31,000 nucleotides of DNA. It comes from Symbiodinium natans. Lineage: Eukaryota; Sar; Dinophyceae; Suessiales; Symbiodiniaceae. The stretch spans positions 266,501 to 297,500 of the forward strand of contig CAJNDS010002721.1 in the NCBI GenBank assembly GCA_905221605.1, in the 5' to 3' direction. The notes under the pieces were generated by a model. It searched no databases. It saw only the letters and a list, made by a program, of their open reading frames with translations, and had not been told where the DNA came from. Shown piece after piece: positions 18,590-27,531 of the stretch; position 1 is the first letter of the stretch, and each line of letters begins with the position of its first letter. The position numbers and the translations under genes were made by a program.

Positions 18590-18749
18590 TTGTCTTGTGT
18601 GTGCAGCACCAGCAAGTTGTCCCTTGACCCATTTGGGGGGGGGGGGGGGAATTATAATCAGGATTATACTATGTTGGGCTATATTAAGGGTACCCCTATT
18701 TGGGGACGTACCCGATTGTCTTGTATGTGCAGCACCAGCAAGTTGTCCC
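18590..18749. repeat. 34-base direct repeat flanking a 92-base insert
   Basis: 18590-18623 and 18716-18749 are the same 34 bases (containing GTGCAGCACCAGCAAGTTGT) with one G/A difference. The insert holds a G14 run, an AT-rich part and a GGGTACCCCTATTTGGGG copy of the dispersed motif. Confidence 0.92.
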
Positions 18750-18802
18750 AAGCCACTTCTTTGACCAGGAGTCTTCCGGTGACGGCCCTGCCAACTTTGC
18801 AG

Positions 18803-18875
18803 CAAGCTGCCTACCCAGATTCTGGAGCCGATGGAGAGGATGGGACAGGGATGAAACTGGTCATAGTCAACTCAG
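18803..18875 (+). other. Exon-like segment ending at a telomere-repeat donor
   Basis: CAACTTTGCAG, then 24 codons (QAAYPDSGADGEDGTG, MKLVIVNS), then GTTTAGGG. The layout is the same as the supported telomere-donor introns, but no family or partner exon was found. Confidence 0.35.
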
Positions 18876-18928
18876 GTTTAGGGTTTAGAGTTTAGGGTTT
18901 AGGGTTTAGGGTTTAGGGTTTAGGGTTA
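18876..18928. repeat. Interstitial telomere array, TTTAGGG x7
   Basis: Starts GTTTAGGG directly after the exon-like segment; one TTTAGAG variant. Confidence 0.95.
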
Positions 18929-19539
18929 GAGTGTGCCTTTCCCTCCCACTGCAGGATCAGGGCTCTTCTGCGGCGCGCGTGGCGCTCCCGGAAGGACAGG
19001 TATGCCAGATTGGAGCATGGCCCGCTTCAAGTTACAGCTCTCACTGCCCACAGTATCCTTTCTTTGAGCCGCCTAATGACCCCAATGACCCAACCATTAG
19101 CAGGTACAATCCAGACCCTGGCCACTCACATCCCTAGCCGTACGCGAGTAAACCATGGCCAATAAGCCTTGTTAAGCCGAAGCGCCAGCACTCAAATCTT
19201 TAACCGTTCGAACCTCACCAGTTCACCCATTCTCAAGCTCCGGGGTGAGAACAGGAACACAGATCCTGGGGACATGGAAAGCAAACGCAATGATTCGTGA
19301 ATTTTGGCTGTTGAAGACAAGCAACGAGGCAATCGTGGCAACAGCGACCGACATCGAACACAACAAGGGCTGATAGTAGTTCCAATGCGCATGCCAATAT
19401 ATTTTTCGAGACAATGCAAGCGGCACCAACTCCATTGCTCTCCATAGTCCCTGTCTCAAGTTGTACTCCTCCTTCCGAGACGAAGACTAGCCAACCGACC
19501 AGCAATTGACGAAAGCGTCAATGACGCTTTCGTCTGTGT

Positions 19540-19797
19540 TTGAGTGTGATGTCCACTGATAAATCCGATGGCTTCACTCAAAAAGGTTTGGACTGCTTGG
19601 AGGCTGTCCCTTGGCTGTCATTTTTCACAGCAACACGTCTCATTTTGCATTTACAAAAGGCTGGGGTGCTAGATAGGAAACTCAACACCGTACCGAAGAG
19701 TAGAAACCGGAATGGCACGGCTTCCAAGATTGTTCTCAGTGCTGACCGTCGGAATTGCCATAAGGAAATACTGCAAGCATGGACCCAAATCTTAGGA
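19540..19797 (+). CDS. Possible exon, unknown protein
   Basis: An open frame of 86 codons from ATG (FTQKGLDCLEAVPWLSFFTA, then SKIVLSADRRNCHKEILQAW) running into a CCCTAAA array. Composition is protein-like. No family is recognised. Confidence 0.3.
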
Positions 19798-19798
19798 T

Positions 19799-19823
19799 CC
19801 CTAAACCCTAAACCCTAAACCCT
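19799..19823. repeat. Interstitial telomere array, CCCTAAA x3
   Basis: Three to four perfect units. Confidence 0.92.
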
Positions 19824-19943
19824 CAATCCCCAAGCACGAACTTCGAACCCTGAGCAGCCGGGCACAGGCAGCCACGGCTGCGGTCGAGACACCGCGATTG
19901 GCCAGGCACCTTGGAGCCACATGTAGCAGGGTTTATATTCCAG

Positions 19944-20040
19944 CTATTGGTGAGTGTATATAAGGTTCCTGTTTAATATTGGTGAGTGTATATACGGGTG
20001 TCTTTTTGGGGGGTACAAGAAATATATAATTACCCTACTT
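19944..20040. repeat. Dispersed repeat of about 95 bases, copy B
   Basis: Second copy of 14605-14702. It retains both TTGGTGAGTGTATATA half-units and the GGGGGGTACAAGAAATATA block. A partial minus-strand relative lies at 29870-29908. Confidence 0.85.
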
Positions 20041-20920
20041 CACATGTTCCGCTCTGACTGTAAAGTTTTGTCATGTGTCAACGTGGGCTATGCCTTGGTT
20101 ATAATTCCAGGGTGTGATTTAGCGCCATAGCAGGATGGCACAAGTACTACTACGGATTGCGGTGAGGATGTGGCTGGTGGTGTGCGTTGGATTGTGCCCA
20201 TTATGCCATACTAGTTGTGTCGGCACGTCGTAAGCGCCGGTGTGAGCTGAGAAATGCCCTTAGCTGACTCTACGATGGCAATTGTATGTGCACTGTGGTA
20301 TGTTGAATCTGTGCGTGCGCAACTCACTATGAGGTTGTCACACACACACACACACACTAGCAGTGCATGAATGTCAGGTTGCAGCAGTATTGGAGAAGCG
20401 GGAGCAAGAGATCGCAAGGCGTTGGTGTCTTGAGCAGCAGGGGCGAGTGCTCGCGACGGCTGGTCTGACTGGTAGCTAGGCACCAAGTTCAAAACATATT
20501 AGGGTTACATGGTTTGAGTTTGAGGAAGATTTCTTACATCAAGGGCAAATACAAGAGGGTTCCTTATATGGTCTTAAGGAAGATGTCTGGCATGAAGGGA
20601 TCGGTTGGGCTCTGACGAGGCGCTTGGCCGCTTTGGAGGCTGCCAACCAAGACAGCCCTGCAGGACTGCCCCGGCTATCAATGTATTCTGGGCCGTGTTA
20701 ATCGACTGCGAAGGTGTATGATCCTGGTACAACTGCCATTGTGCAAGTGGGGTGCAGATTATCTGACCTCTGAAGTTGCAGAGGTGCTTCTGCACGGAGC
20801 TCTGCAAATCTCAGAAACCCTGTTCCGACATTGGTGCCGACGATTCCAGGCTCTAAGACTCAAAAGTTGCCTCCGAGAGGGGCAATGCGCCTCTCGCAAT
20901 CCGGCTGTTCTGGGAGGTAG
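20041..20920. other. No gene recognised
   Basis: A CA microsatellite lies at 20339-20357. Open frames are short and unsupported. Confidence 0.4.
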
Positions 20921-20959
20921 CCCTAAACCCTAAACCCTAAACCCTAAACCCTAAACCCT
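20921..20959. repeat. Interstitial telomere array, CCCTAAA x5.5
   Basis: It faces the TTTAGGG array at 21077. Confidence 0.95.
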
Positions 20960-20965
20960 GTTAAG

Positions 20966-21063
20966 CAAGCCGCATCGCGGAGGAGCAAGTACGCCAACGC
21001 CAAAGCCGACGTTGAGCGGAAGAGAGGCTTCGCAAGGGAGAGCCGAGCCGAGCGCTGGCGCCG
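20966..21063 (+). other. Exon-like spacer between facing telomere arrays
   Basis: TGTTAAG acceptor, 32 codons with very high G/C third positions (SRRSKYANAKADVERKRGFA), then GCCG|GTGAGG donor. Charged and helical; no family. It does not fit in phase between the kinase exons. Confidence 0.4.
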
Positions 21064-21076
21064 GTGAGGCGGGAGG

Positions 21077-21155
21077 TTAGGGTTTCGGGTTTGGGGTTTG
21101 GGGTTTGGGGTTTAGGGTTTAGGGTTTAGGGTTTAGGGTTTAGGGTTTAGGGTTT
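21077..21155. repeat. Interstitial telomere array, TTTAGGG x11
   Basis: It begins with TTTCGGG and TTTGGGG variants and ends with perfect units. Confidence 0.95.
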
Positions 21156-21337
21156 GGCTTTCTCATGCTTCTTAGCTGTGGATCCTTATTCATTATCTTT
21201 CTGTATTTCTGTCGTTCTTCTCTCTCATTCTCTTTACCTCTCTGACTTCATCTCCTTTTTCGAAGAGAGAGGAGAGAAGAGAGCAAAGAGAAGAGAGCGA
21301 GCGAGCGAGAGAGGACAGGGGGGAACCTGGGGGGAAG

Positions 21338-21470
21338 CGTAGGGAAGCGTATCTACTATTTGCTTAAGAACCCCAAAAGAGTAAAAAAAGTAATATAATC
21401 CCTATATTACCCTTATAGGAAGAGCATCTTTTAGTTTTTGGGCGTTCTTAAGCAGTTCGTAGGGAAGCGT
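21338..21470. mobile_element. 94-base MITE-like element between direct repeats
   Basis: TGCTTAAGAACCCCAAAA at 21361 and, reversed, TGCTTAAGAACGCCCAAAA ending at 21454 form terminal inverted repeats. The element is AT-rich and non-coding. CGTAGGGAAGCGT occurs on both sides (21338-21350 and 21458-21470), which could be a target duplication or local repetition. Confidence 0.65.
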
Positions 21471-21550
21471 TTCCAGTCCAGGCTCCCGGCTGCCATTTCC
21501 CGGCCTTTGCGGCTCCCAGGTGCGGGGCTGTTCGGCACGCCTTTTGCTCG

Positions 21551-21586
21551 GTTTAGGGTTTAGGGATAGGGGGGTTTAGGGTTTCG
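21551..21586. repeat. Short TTTAGGG array
   Basis: Two pairs of units separated by ATAGGGGGG. It starts GTTTAGGG after CTCG. The preceding 60 bases can be read as an exon, but without support. Confidence 0.85.
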
Positions 21587-22820
21587 GAGTTGCGGAAGTA
21601 CTATGGTTGCACGAAGAAGGCACTGAAACAAGGAGGTTTCGGTTGCAGTGCACATCTTCTAAAGACGCTTCTGAAAACCTGGGGCACCGTCGTGGAGGTC
21701 TCGGCTGTGCTTTACTCGCAAGGGAGTGTGATCTCAAGCCGAGTTTTCAGGCTACGCCAGGAAAAGATTGACTGGGAGGCTGGAAGCCGGCTGGGTGTGT
21801 TGTCACTGTACTGCATGTAGGCTTTGAATTCAGGGCCTGCCTGTAACGAGTCCGCTGTGCCGTATGCATGAAGGATCCAGGGCCTGCAAAAGTAAGCACT
21901 TGTTCGTCCTCAAAGGTTTTCACGTATGAGGCACGTGACTCACGTGCGGACGCATCCGAAAACTTATTGAGATGAGACGATGACTATTCGGGAGGAAGTC
22001 CAAGCTGCAAGGTGCCTCAAAGCATCCTGGACCGGCTTGCGCTGGCGGTGGTCCTAGCAGACCTTTTTACATGCTGTGCTAAGTTTTGTCTGGATGGTCC
22101 GGTTTACTCGGCTTCGGATGGGTTCGTGAGTCGACGAGCCAAGGGGTAGACACAGTGCAGATCAGTGCAGAGCAGTGTTGTTCTTACACAGAGCTGGTAT
22201 TCGTTCCATGAGAGCGCACTGCTAGGCCTACGATGAGGACTGCCCGCTCTGGTGTTCACGATGCATGTTATATGTGAGCCAATTGAGCCTAAGCTGAGCA
22301 TCATTGAGCATCTGAAAGCCACTGATTGCACCACAGAACACATGAAAGTAGGGTGAAACTAGGTCCTGCGTTGTTCAAGGCAGGATGGCGCCATCCGACT
22401 TAAGTTCTGATCACGGAGCTAGGTTGCTCTGGCACCCCGCGAACCCAAGATGGTTGTCGAGTCGCCGCCGAAGGATCCGCAGGCTGCGCGTCGTACACCG
22501 CAGCAGTCGAGGCAGGTGTTTGCCTTTTGCTGCAGCTTCTGATCGTTGCGTTGGCATCGCTCCTGCAACGGCCGTCTGCAAAGCACAGGTTTGCCTGGAC
22601 GGGTGTAGTTGACGCAGCCAGGGCTGCCTGGTGCCTGGACTGTTTGCGTCTTTGTCTCTTGATCAACTTCCTCCGAAAATCTTATGTGCTTCGGGATGGC
22701 AGGATCGGTGGGACGCAGCTTCTCCAATACGGGGAGCGACGTGCTCATGATTCCTTGACCTGTCTTAAGTTGGAGCAGCCGATAGCTGCACGTACACTTG
22801 AGAGTGCTGAGAAGCGAAGC
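21587..22820. other. Unassigned; possible 5' exons of the methyltransferase
   Basis: Coding-like fragments occur near 22451-22510 (MVVESPPKDPQAARRTPQQS) and 22823-22871 (SFSQLVPKKPWLSWRQ, with AG before and GT after). They may be upstream exons of the gene ending at 23725, but I could not join phases. Confidence 0.3.
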
Positions 22821-22955
22821 AGGAGCTTCTCCCAGCTGGTACCGAAAAAGCCTTGGCTGTCATGGCGCCAGGTGGGGGCATATTCACTTACATACACTTT
22901 CAGTACTGCCAAGCTCCAAAACTGCTAGTTTCGCTTATAAGCTTGCCGTGTGCAG

Positions 22956-23725
22956 CCGCGTCGTCCGAGAGGCTTGCACTTTCTGCCACTGGGCACGCCT
23001 GGCCGAAGCCACGAGGCCCGCCAAAGTGCTGCGAGAAGTGAAGCGCAACGAAACACAGGGCCATGATGTGGGCCATTCAAGATGCCACAGGTGGCGCTGG
23101 AGCTGGGAATGGGTCGTGGGCGTGTGGCCCTGCATCTATTCTTGGCAGGAGCCACCGTCTTAGGCGGGGGTGCCAAGTGTTGGGCCACTCCGAGCTCTCT
23201 CCGACTACGCTTGCCAACTTAATCAGCTCAGTTCACGTCAAAACCGAATAGACGCTTGATAATGTACCTCATGTTATGTAGAGAGGGGACTTGGGCTGAT
23301 GCCTACATGTGTCTTCACAGAGTCTGACATGGAAAGGAATAGGCAGAACTTGTCCAGGTGTCGAGCTGGCCTGGCAGCGTTTCGCTCTGGCAACGGAGGC
23401 TGCGGAGCGTCTCGGCCATCGGCAGCTTGGCTCAGAAAGTGGGCAAGTCGAAGTCCAGCACTGCCTGACAACACGGGGTTGGGGTTTAGGGTTTAGGGTT
23501 TAGGGTTTAGACGCTGGGGCTTGCTTCCGTATGATAGCGATTGACCGTAAGAGCCGGAATGTCTCGAGACGCATTCTCGAAAGCTTGAGTCGCAGACACC
23601 TGGACAGTTCTGGGTTTCGGGCAAGTGTGCCCCTTGGTGATACGACAGCATTGTCCGAGCCACTGTTGGCTCAGGGATTTGGGAAGATGGGGAGCAAACA
23701 GCTTCATCCGAAGCTCGCCAAGTAG
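22956..23725 (+). CDS. SAM-dependent (class I) methyltransferase, C-terminal exons
   Basis: Class I methyltransferases bind S-adenosylmethionine through a Gly-rich loop after beta-1. Exon 23091-23163 reads VALELGMGRGRVALHLFLAG and ATVL. ELGMGRGR is motif I. GC donor at 23164. Exon 23358-23477 joins in phase to give GATVLGVELAWQRFALATEA; the acidic residue after beta-2 (VE) is in the expected place. GT donor at 23478. Exon 23538-23725 (AIDRKSRNVSRRILESLSRR..., TAG) joins in phase. A preceding exon, 22956-23037 (FCHWARLAEATRPAKVLRE), joins through a 53-base GT-AG intron and is likely but less sure. The substrate is unknown. The whole gene end lies between the two kinase exon blocks, on the same strand. 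Confidence 0.78.
23479..23510. repeat. Telomere array filling a 60-base intron
   Basis: The intron 23478-23537 begins GTTGGGGTTTAGGG and contains four TTTAGGG units before CTTCCGTATGATAG. More than half of it is telomere repeat. Confidence 0.95.
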
Positions 23726-23751
23726 CCAATGGGAGTGGGGGCTGAGGGTTG

Positions 23752-23783
23752 AGGGTGAAGGGTTTAGGGTTTAGGGTTTAGGG
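23752..23783. repeat. Interstitial TTTAGGG array after the methyltransferase stop
   Basis: Three perfect units preceded by GAGGG-type degenerate units, 27 bases after the TAG. Confidence 0.9.
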
Positions 23784-23891
23784 CACCCGGCCCAGGTGTC
23801 CAGACTCTTTCAGCGTGAGCTATCTCGATGCAAAGGCCGGAGTGCCACAGAGCTCATCACGACTCTAGATTCTAGATCACACAGGCTGCAC

Positions 23892-24114
23892 CTACAGCAG
23901 CTTCTTGCAGTCCACGTGTGTCATCTTGTAGTCTATACTGTACCTGTGCTCCAGTTTCGGCTGGTTCGCGTGGGTGGACCGCAGCATGCTTTCTTGGAGG
24001 CCGCCGGCATTGTCACAGGGCTTGCAGGCGCACACGATGCACACGAAGTGCATCACCTTTGGATCCTTCATGGCACTTGCCCGGAGGCACGCCACGGTGA
24101 CTTCCTCAAGCTGG
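23892..24114 (-). CDS. Minus-strand terminal exon, unknown Cys-rich protein
   Basis: After a TTACCAG acceptor the frame reads LEEVTVACLRASAMKDPKVM, then HFVCIVCACKPCDNAGG, ending HVDCKKLL and a stop at 23892. Roughly three-quarters of codons end in G or C, the strongest bias in this part of the window. The opposite-strand frame looks like its shadow. It is convergent with the methyltransferase (stops about 170 bases apart). The CxxC-x-C-xx-C cluster could bind metal; no family is recognised. Upstream exons would lie at higher coordinates. Confidence 0.5.
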
Positions 24115-24221
24115 TAACACCCGAGGAGGTCTGGTGTGGCGAAGTGTGGATGAGGGAAACTCACAGCTTCGGTCCATATCATAAGACATTTTCTGACTAG
24201 CAAAATATGATCTCGTGACAT

Positions 24222-25237
24222 TCGGCAGCGTTTGGCACGCCGTCAAGGTGGCAGCGGCCACGCTGATCTTCCTACATGTGAGCGCCTCACCATGTCAAAA
24301 CATGCTTATCCATGAACCCACGGTGATCGCGAGGTCGTCATTCTTTTGGCATCTTCTGGCTCAGGTTTGCTTGCCTGCAGCCTCCTGGCCGAGCCTCAGG
24401 CCAGCGCAGGATCCGAACTACGAACTCTCGTATGAACTCTCCTAACTCTCCGCATGAATTTCCTAGCTTCAAGGAACCTCAGCCGGGAAGTTGGGCCAAT
24501 GCATCTTTGCTTTCAAATTCACACACGGGTTCGCAGGGTTAAGTGCGCTGCAAGGCAGTTTCTTCAGCGCTGCCAGCCTGGCTGCAGAGTGCTGAGCTAC
24601 GAGGACTGCTGATGCATTGTGTCTTCAGAAGCTGCCCCATAAGAATAGTTGTACTAATAATCGTAATAGTAATAGCAATAATTTGCTAGTAATAATAATA
24701 GTAATAATAATAAGAACAAGAATTTAGAATAATACGAACAACAGCAGATCTACGGATTGTTTGACTAAGCAGCGGTTGCATCACAGGACTTGCGCATCAT
24801 CTGGAAAGGCCATCCACGATGCTTGCTACTCAATATACGTTTCTTCCATGGCAACACTGTGCGAGGCGAGAAGGGCGACTTCCCTTTTCAGGACATCGCA
24901 GCCCCAGCCCTCGCCTGCCACTGAGATTCCGGAGTTTAAGCAAAAACAAAGAAGACTCTGACTCCATCCGACTCTCTCTGTCTCCCTTTGCTGGGCTCTG
25001 CTGGTCAGAGGCCTGCAGCTGGGCGCCCGAAGTGGGGCACAGGTCGCGACACCGACTCCAGCGTTGACACACTTTGACCACACCCCCTGTCACATGCCAA
25101 AACTGGTTTTTTTGCATCATGCCAATGCTGCATCACCTGGAGCATTGCAACAGTCTAAGTATGAGGTGCCGCAGCATCTGCGACCCCAACCCAATTCAGT
25201 GAGGCGTTTTCGATTTGTTCAGACTTGGTGCTCGCAG
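24222..25237. other. No supported gene; AT-rich triplet tract inside
   Basis: 24655-24735 is a degenerate AAT/AGT triplet tract. Open frames on both strands flank it without motif support. The right part leads into the acceptor of the kinase exon at 25238. Confidence 0.4.
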
Positions 25238-27048
25238 GTTCTTCTGCTATCAGCGCCGGGACCTGGAGGAGGAAGTGATCCCGCTGGCAAGGATGGGCAC
25301 TCAGCAACATGTTTCCCAGTTGCCGCCGTAAGAGGTCCCTTCCCTAAACCCTAAACCCTGAACCCTAAACCCTAAACCTTGAAAGAGTCTGAAGCTCTCA
25401 GTTGCAGGTCCGGAGTTGGCTGACGAGCAAGCCCAGGGAGAAAACAGCGATGCGAAGGGGACACCCAGAGTTAGCTTGCCTTAGCTTCCTGATGTTTGCT
25501 GGTGCGGCCGTGACCTTCATCGTTCTTCTCCTCCACGTGACCTTCATCGTTCTTCTCCTCCACTTCCAGCTTGCCCCTTTTTGCTTTGCAGGTGAAGCTG
25601 CACCTGACTATGAAGCACCCTCACATCTGTGAGGCGGAAATGCAACATTAGCTAGGCTTTCCAGCTGCTTCTGAGGCTCCCTCGATTGGAGTGCTCTAGC
25701 GCCTTGCAACTTGATAGTCATTGAAATCGTCATGTTTCCGAAGCGATGAAACAGTTTGGAGATGTCTGGAGTATGGATCTCGCCAGCTCCTGGAATATTT
25801 CGATGAGCCCAGCACCGTGACTCTCATACTCGAGTGCGCCTGCAGAAACTTCAATGAACTCGTAGCTTCCTTGAAGAGCGTTGAGCCTTCTCACTGTTGC
25901 CAAGTTCGACCTGCGTGGCTCTTTACCAGGTAGTCCAGAGCTCATCTCGCCTACAGTGATTTTTCTGGATGTTTCCGGCTGTTCATCGCGCCTCCAGGTA
26001 CTGTCGTGGTGGAGATCTTTTCGATGCTATTGTTGCCCAGTCAAAGGTGCACTCGTGCATGAGGGTCCCATTCAAGGGTGTTGAGCTTGCTACGAAGTGA
26101 CGACAGTTCTAGTGATGAGCTCAGTTGGAGCAGCAAGAGGTGCAGCTACACGCTATGTGAGAGATGCTTTTAGTATCACCTGTCACTGTCCACGCATGCT
26201 GCTGCTACACACGTACAGTACCATAAATTTCATAAGCTTCATGCACCCATGTACCTTCATGAGATGAGCTTGGACGTGGCTTGTGCAACCCTGCCCTGGC
26301 CAGACAACTGGGCGCGGCTTCACTGAAAAGCAGGCGGTACACGCGACACGCCATGTTATGGTGCGCCCCTGGAGTGCCTCGGGAGGGAACATCAAGGGGC
26401 CAAAGAAGGGACGGCTGTAAGGGAGGTTCGGGGTTATTCCGGGGTTATCTACACGCTACTGGGGTACATATAGGGGTTATATGGGGGAACAAGCTTTACG
26501 GTCCCTTCTAGAGGTCCGCACTGATACCCCTGAAGAACAGCAGCTTGGCTTTCTCTGAGTTGTGCTTCTGCTTCCTTTGCTCTTGTGAATGTATCCTGAA
26601 TGTGCTTGAAGCAGCCGCCGCGCCACGCCCCGCGCAGTCTGCTCTTCAATACCTTCACGCACAGAAAGTGGTGCACCGGGATATCAAGGCTGGAGCCCTT
26701 CGCCTCGCAAGCCCTGCAGTGCAGAATCTGCCATCAGGTCGCAGAATCATCTTTTCGATTGCCTGCGCCCATGGCGAGTCAGGTCTTGATGGCTCTTGAT
26801 AGCTGCATCTTCATTGCCATCTCAAGGAGCCAAGACAACTTCACAGTGCCGCCAGCAAAGCGAGCATCTCCCATGGACCTCCAGACTTGTCCCTTCCCCA
26901 AATGCAAACGTATGCCCGCATGGCAAGTTCGAAGGCCCTCACAAGGAGCTTAGATGATGTGAGTTGTCATCCACCGGGAAAGTTCTAGCAGCTAGCATCG
27001 CACTTGTCAGCTCGACTTGCTGATGGGATGGCAACGGATGCTTCAGAG
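25238..27048 (+). CDS. Protein kinase, alpha-C to catalytic-loop exons
   Basis: Exons: 25238-25274 (FFCYQRRDLEEE, alpha-C), 25592-25633 (VKLHLTMKHPHICE), 25787-25833 (LLEYFDEPSTVTLIL), 25998-26046 (YCRGGDLFDAIVAQSK), 26304-26360 (TTGRGFTEKQAVHATRHVM), 26638-26692 (SALQYLHAQKVVHRDIKA), 26835-about 26909 (NFTVPPAK...). Joined, they give alpha-C, HPHI, hinge, alpha-E and HRDIKADN with kinase-typical spacing and no phase break. HRD Asp and the metal-binding Asn are intact. The alpha-C Glu is 19 residues after the Lys of the 16935 exon, as expected if both blocks are one gene. Donors are GT except GC after 25633 and probably GA after 26692. A candidate next exon at 27011 reads RLADGMA, where LADFGMA is expected, so the DFG Phe seems missing. 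No APE exon was found before the window end. Confidence 0.85.
25342..25378. repeat. Interstitial telomere array, CCCTAAA x5
   Basis: One CCCTGAA variant. It lies in the kinase intron between 25274 and 25592. Confidence 0.94.
25510..25563. repeat. Exact 27-base tandem duplication
   Basis: GTGACCTTCATCGTTCTTCT plus CCTCCAC occurs twice head to tail. It lies about 28 bases before the acceptor of the kinase exon at 25592, in its pyrimidine-rich tract. Confidence 0.98.
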
Positions 27049-27297
27049 AAGCAGCATGCTGAGATTACAAACTGCATGCCATGCCTGGTGAATCCAGGGG
27101 GATGTGATGGTTGTGCCCAAAGGGAGCCGTTGTTCGGGATCACCATAAGCCCGACAGGCTTGGAGGACCCATGTCCAGGCTGCAACAAAAAAACCCAAGA
27201 GTGTGACAGGGTACCATATGGGCTCCCCAAAGAAACTTCTCAGTGGCCTAGCACCTTCCAGGGCAGATCTATTCCTGAACGTTTCGGACGTCTCTAG
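27011..27297 (+). CDS. Open frame with three CxxC pairs; may include a DFG-region kinase exon
   Basis: After TTGTCAG the frame reads RLADGMATDASEKQHAEIT, then CMPC, CDGC and CPGC pairs, ending FGRL and TAG. The first 12-15 residues resemble the kinase KLADFGMA segment with one residue lost. The Cys pairs are not a kinase feature. Possibly a short exon followed by intron that happens to be open, or a zinc-binding stretch of another protein. Confidence 0.3.
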
Positions 27298-27414
27298 GCT
27301 TGGTCCGTCTGGAAAAAGAGCGACAGAAAACCTGAGGCCATGCAGGAAGCAGCGGCAAAGGGTGATTTTGAAATTACATGATTGTAGTGTTGTGTAAGTG
27401 CATTGTTGCAGTAG

Positions 27415-27531
27415 TATATCAATATCTATATGTATATATACACATCTTTTTCTACATATATATATATACAATATACATGTATACATATATATATATGTAT
27501 GTATATATATATAGATATATATATATATATC
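27415..27531. repeat. TA/CATA microsatellite
   Basis: ATATATAC and TATATATG runs with near-palindromic character. Confidence 0.93.

Noticed and set aside
23796-24200. 134-codon plus-strand ORF
   Set aside because: His/Leu/Val-rich antisense-like composition; the minus strand has clearly stronger codon bias and a clean acceptor.
25245-25320. RRDLEEEVIPLAR read as an aldo-keto reductase motif
   Set aside because: The EEE/VIPL junction lies at a GT donor. Splicing to 25592 gives an exact kinase alpha-C/beta-4 sequence instead.
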